NCBI GenBank assembly: GCA_027593305.1
Contig: JAQCJA010000185.1
Location: 1-8,210, forward strand
Origin: a bacterium
GTDB taxonomy: Bacteria; Latescibacterota; UBA2968; UBA8231
Length of the DNA stretch: 8,210 bases
Direction: 5' to 3'
This document shows, piece after piece, positions 5,599-8,210 of this stretch; the stretch's first letter is position 1, and every line of letters begins with the position of its first letter. Made by a program: the position numbers and the translations under genes. The notes below the pieces were generated by a model, which had not been told where the DNA came from, ran no database searches, and was given only the letters and a program-made list of their open reading frames with translations.

Positions 5599-8112
5599 AT
5601 GAGCCAGAGGATGAGCCAGACAACGAGTGGGTCCGCCCGCGATCCTGTGTGCGGCATGGACGTGGCCATCGACGCTGAGACGCCCCGGCACGATCACGGT
5701 GGCACGCTGTACTACTTCTGTTGTGATGGTTGCCGCGCGGCTTTCGCCGCCGAGCCGGAGAAGTTCCTGCAACAGGAGGCGCCGGCCCATGGCAGTTGCT
5801 GCCACGACGACGAGCCTGCGGCGGGGCACCTCGACCCGGTATGCGGCATGACGGTCCTGCCGGAAGCAGCAGCCGGCACATACGAGCATGCCGGGCAGAC
5901 CTACTATTTCTGCGGCACGAATTGCCTGAAGAAATTCGCTGCTGATCCAGCAGGCTGGTTGGCCGGGTCCGCCACCGCCGAGACGGCACCGCCCGGCGCC
6001 GAGTACACCTGTCCCATGCACCCCGAAGTGCGACAGATCGGCCCGGGGACATGCCCGGACTGCGGCATGGCCCTGGAGCCCAGTGTGGTCACGTTGAGCG
6101 ATGGGGAAGATCCCGAGCTCATCGACATGCGCCGGCGGCTCTGGATCAGTGCCGCCCTGGCCCTGCCGGTGCTGGTGCTGGCCATGGGGGATCACATCCC
6201 GGGCAATCCGGTCAACAACTGGCTGTCACATGCCGGCAACACGTGGCTGCAATTCGCTCTGGCGACACCGGTGGTGCTCTGGGGCGGCTGGCCCTTCTTC
6301 GCGCGCGCCTGGCAGTCCGTATACAACCGCAGCCCGAACATGTTCACCCTTATCGGGATTGGTGTCGGCGCAGCCTTCGGCTACAGCGTCGTTGCCGCCC
6401 TGATGCCCGACATATTCCCTGCATCATTCCGCGGCCACGGGGGACTCGTGGCGGTCTATTTCGAGGCGGCGGCGGTGATCATCGCTCTGGTGCAGCTCGG
6501 TCAGGTGCTGGAACTGAAGGCGCGCAGCCGTACGTCCTCGGCCCTGAAGGCCCTGCTTGGCCTGGTACCACCCACAACACTGCGCCTTGGCGACGATGGT
6601 ACGGAAGAAGAAATCCCGCTGGAGCAGGTGCAGGTCGGCATGCGCCTGCGCGTGCGTCCCGGCGACAGCATCCCCGTCGATGGAGATGTCGTCGACGGCC
6701 ACAGTTCCGTGGACGAATCGATGGTCTCCGGCGAACCACTGCCGGTGGAGAAGATCGTCGGCATGGGCGTCACAGGTGGCACGGTGAATGGCACAGGCAC
6801 GCTCGTGATCGAGGCGCAGCGGGTTGGTGCGGACACACTGTTGTCGCGCATTGTGCAGATGGTCGCCGACGCCCAGCGCAGCCGGGCACCGATTCAGCGG
6901 GTTGCCGACCGGGTCGCCGCCTGGTTCGTGCCCGCCGTCGTGCTGTCAGCGGTCCTCACCTTCGTTGTCTGGGCAGCCGTCGGGCCCGAACCGGCCATGG
7001 CCTATGCCCTGGTGAATGCCGTGGCAGTGCTCATCATCGCCTGTCCCTGTGCGCTCGGACTGGCGACACCCATGTCGATCATGGTGGGCACCGGCCGGGG
7101 CGCCGGTGCCGGTGTGCTGATCCGCAATGCCGAGGCTCTCGAGATCCTGGAGAAGGTCGACACGGTGGTCGTCGACAAGACGGGCACGCTGACGCAGGGA
7201 CGCCCCGAAGTGGTCGCTGTCGAAGTCATCGGCGGGATGACAGCGGACGAGATCGTGCGTCTGGCAGCAAGCCTGGAACGCGGCAGTGAACATCCTCTGG
7301 CGGCAGCGGTTGTCGCCGCCGCCGCCACACGCCAGCTGGAACTGGTGTCACCGAGTGACTTCGAATCGATCACCGGCATGGGGGTCCGGGGTATGATCGA
7401 TGGTCGGCGGGTCGCCCTTGGCAATGCGGCCCTGTTCGCGGCGGAAGGAATCGATGTAGCCGCCCTGCAGGAGCGAGCTGTGGCGCTCCGGGAGGAGGGG
7501 CAGACGGTCGTGTCCGTTGCTGTCGACGGTCAGCTCGCCGGTCTGCTCGGTGTCGCCGACCCGATCAAGGACTCCACGCCCGAGGCGATCCGGATGCTGC
7601 ACGATGCGGGCCTGCGCATCGTCATGCTCACCGGTGACAACGAGGTGACGGCACGCGCCGTTGCCCGTGAACTCGGCATCGACGATGTCGTCGCCGATGT
7701 GCTGCCCGAAGGCAAGAGCGCCGTCATCGAGAGGCTGCAGGCTGAAGGCCGTATCGTCGCCATGGCCGGTGATGGGATCAACGACGCTCCAGCCCTGGCG
7801 CGGGCCCATGTGGGTATCGCCATGGGCACCGGCACGGACGTGGCGATGGAGAGCGCCGGCATCACCCTCGTGCAGGGAGATCTGCGCGGCATCGCCCGCG
7901 CCCGTCGTCTCAGCCGCGGCACGATGCGCAACATCCGGCAGAATCTGTTTTTTGCTTTCGCCTACAACAGCCTTGGCGTGCCCGTCGCCGCCGGGATTCT
8001 CTATCCCTTCTTCGGCATTCTGTTGAGCCCGATCCTGGCCAGTGCGGCCATGACTTTCAGTTCGGTGTCCGTCATCAGCAACGCCCTGCGGCTGCGGCGG
8101 CTCAAGTTGTAG
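5599..8112 (+). CDS. copA: Cu(I)-exporting P1B-type ATPase with two YHS domains and a heavy-metal-binding domain
   Basis: ATP-driven inner-membrane exporter of cytosolic Cu(I), 837 residues from the ATG at 5599 (843 from a TTG at 5581). The N-terminus holds YHS domain 1 (about 15-58; DPVCGM, then FCCDGC at 40-45), a Cys/His linker (His64, Cys67, Cys68, His69), YHS domain 2 (about 79-122; DPVCGM, FCGTNC) and a heavy-metal-binding domain (136-161; CPMHP, CPDCGM). No HMA domain with CxxC is present. Eight membrane helices follow. Catalytic motifs are complete: SGEP (377-380), CPC (482-484), DKTGTLT with phosphorylated Asp526, SEHP (563-566), TGDN (678-681) and GDGINDAP (724-731). The Cu(I)-type signatures Tyr789-Asn790 and Met818-x2-Ser821-Ser822, with CPC, assign it to the P1B-1 class. 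It is the last gene before a hairpin. Identity and activity are well supported; the role of the unusual N-terminus is inferred. Confidence 0.96.
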   Translation: MSQRMSQTTSGSARDPVCGMDVAIDAETPRHDHGGTLYYFCCDGCRAAFAAEPEKFLQQEAPAHGSCCHDDEPAAGHLDPVCGMTVLPEAAAGTYEHAGQTYYFCGTNCLKKFAADPAGWLAGSATAETAPPGAEYTCPMHPEVRQIGPGTCPDCGMALEPSVVTLSDGEDPELIDMRRRLWISAALALPVLVLAMGDHIPGNPVNNWLSHAGNTWLQFALATPVVLWGGWPFFARAWQSVYNRSPNMFTLIGIGVGAAFGYSVVAALMPDIFPASFRGHGGLVAVYFEAAAVIIALVQLGQVLELKARSRTSSALKALLGLVPPTTLRLGDDGTEEEIPLEQVQVGMRLRVRPGDSIPVDGDVVDGHSSVDESMVSGEPLPVEKIVGMGVTGGTVNGTGTLVIEAQRVGADTLLSRIVQMVADAQRSRAPIQRVADRVAAWFVPAVVLSAVLTFVVWAAVGPEPAMAYALVNAVAVLIIACPCALGLATPMSIMVGTGRGAGAGVLIRNAEALEILEKVDTVVVDKTGTLTQGRPEVVAVEVIGGMTADEIVRLAASLERGSEHPLAAAVVAAAATRQLELVSPSDFESITGMGVRGMIDGRRVALGNAALFAAEGIDVAALQERAVALREEGQTVVSVAVDGQLAGLLGVADPIKDSTPEAIRMLHDAGLRIVMLTGDNEVTARAVARELGIDDVVADVLPEGKSAVIERLQAEGRIVAMAGDGINDAPALARAHVGIAMGTGTDVAMESAGITLVQGDLRGIARARRLSRGTMRNIRQNLFFAFAYNSLGVPVAAGILYPFFGILLSPILASAAMTFSSVSVISNALRLRRLKL

Positions 8113-8141
8113 AGAAGACTTACAGAAACACAGCCAACAAT

Positions 8142-8190
8142 GTGTGACGTCTGAGCCCCACGAGCGCGACTCACACGACCCGGTGTGACG
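8142..8190 (+). repeat. Short direct repeat GTGTGACG flanking and inside the terminal hairpin
   Basis: GTGTGACG occurs at 8142-8149 and again at 8183-8190. Both copies can pair through GTGTGA with the single TCACAC at 8171-8176, so the two pairings exclude each other. The rest of the 8113-8152 stretch shows no gene or other recognisable site. Confidence 0.5.
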
Positions 8191-8210
8191 GTCGCGGGCT
8201 CATTTCTTCT
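8153..8210 (+). terminator. Probable Rho-independent terminator at the operon end
   Basis: A long imperfect inverted repeat begins 40 bases after the ATPase stop. GAGCC (8153-8157) pairs with GGCTC (8197-8201), CGCGAC (8165-8170) with GTCGCG (8191-8196), and TCACAC (8171-8176) with GTGTGA (8183-8188), around a 6-base loop. There is a 7-base bulge on the left arm and a 2-base bulge on the right. The stem is followed by ATTTCTTCT to the window edge, a T-rich but interrupted tail. Position and GC-rich stem favour a terminator. The imperfect T-run leaves room for a processing or 3'-end stabilising hairpin, and the next gene is unseen. Confidence 0.65.

Noticed and set aside
5159..6052. Long minus-strand reading frame of 297 codons over the small-protein and ATPase N-terminus
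   Set aside because: It lies opposite two well-supported genes, its product is rich in Arg/Ser/Pro typical of antisense frames in GC-rich DNA, and no known motif is seen.
5641..6081. Possible fusion or frameshift of separate YHS proteins into the ATPase
   Set aside because: The frame is continuous with the ATPase, domains are joined by normal linkers, and YHS/heavy-metal-binding N-termini are known on P1B ATPases, so no assembly or frameshift error is needed.
6051..7289. 412-codon plus-strand frame inside the ATPase gene
   Set aside because: It is fully contained in the ATPase gene in another frame; the Arg/Gly/His-rich product is a frame-shift shadow, while the ATPase motifs in the real frame are intact.

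Overview
The window carries one tightly packed, plus-strand copper (or copper/silver) export operon from a high-GC Gram-negative bacterium. An outer-membrane factor, a periplasmic adaptor and an inner-membrane RND pump together imply a double membrane. The overall look is proteobacterial, but nothing in the window fixes the genus. No rRNA, tRNA, transposase or CRISPR array is visible.

Layout: (1) positions 1-557, the 3' part of a TolC/CusC-type outer-membrane factor cut by the left edge; (2) 554-1960, a CusB-type adaptor with an N-terminal heavy-metal-binding domain; (3) 1972-5196, a CusA-type heavy-metal RND pump with nearly the whole methionine relay known from E. coli CusA; (4) 5198-5584, a small exported Cys/His-containing protein of unassigned function; (5) 5599-8112 (or from a TTG at 5581), a CopA-type Cu(I) P1B-ATPase whose N-terminus has two YHS domains and one heavy-metal-binding domain instead of the usual HMA domains; (6) 8113-8210, a non-coding tail with a long imperfect hairpin followed by a T-rich run, probably the operon terminator. 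Genes overlap by 4 bases or are 1 to 14 bases apart, so they are almost certainly co-transcribed and translationally coupled. The promoter and any copper sensor lie outside the window.

Working model: the ATPase moves cytosolic Cu(I) to the periplasm. The tripartite CusCBA-like pump then takes periplasmic Cu(I), delivered partly through the metal-binding N-terminus of the adaptor, and expels it across the outer membrane. The small exported protein encoded between the two pumps sits where CusF-like shuttles are expected, yet has a different Cys-based motif. It is the least understood and most interesting part of the window. The rest is a recognisable metal-efflux system with some lineage-specific changes: an insertion in the RND pump, a lost methionine at one relay position, and unusual metal-binding N-termini.
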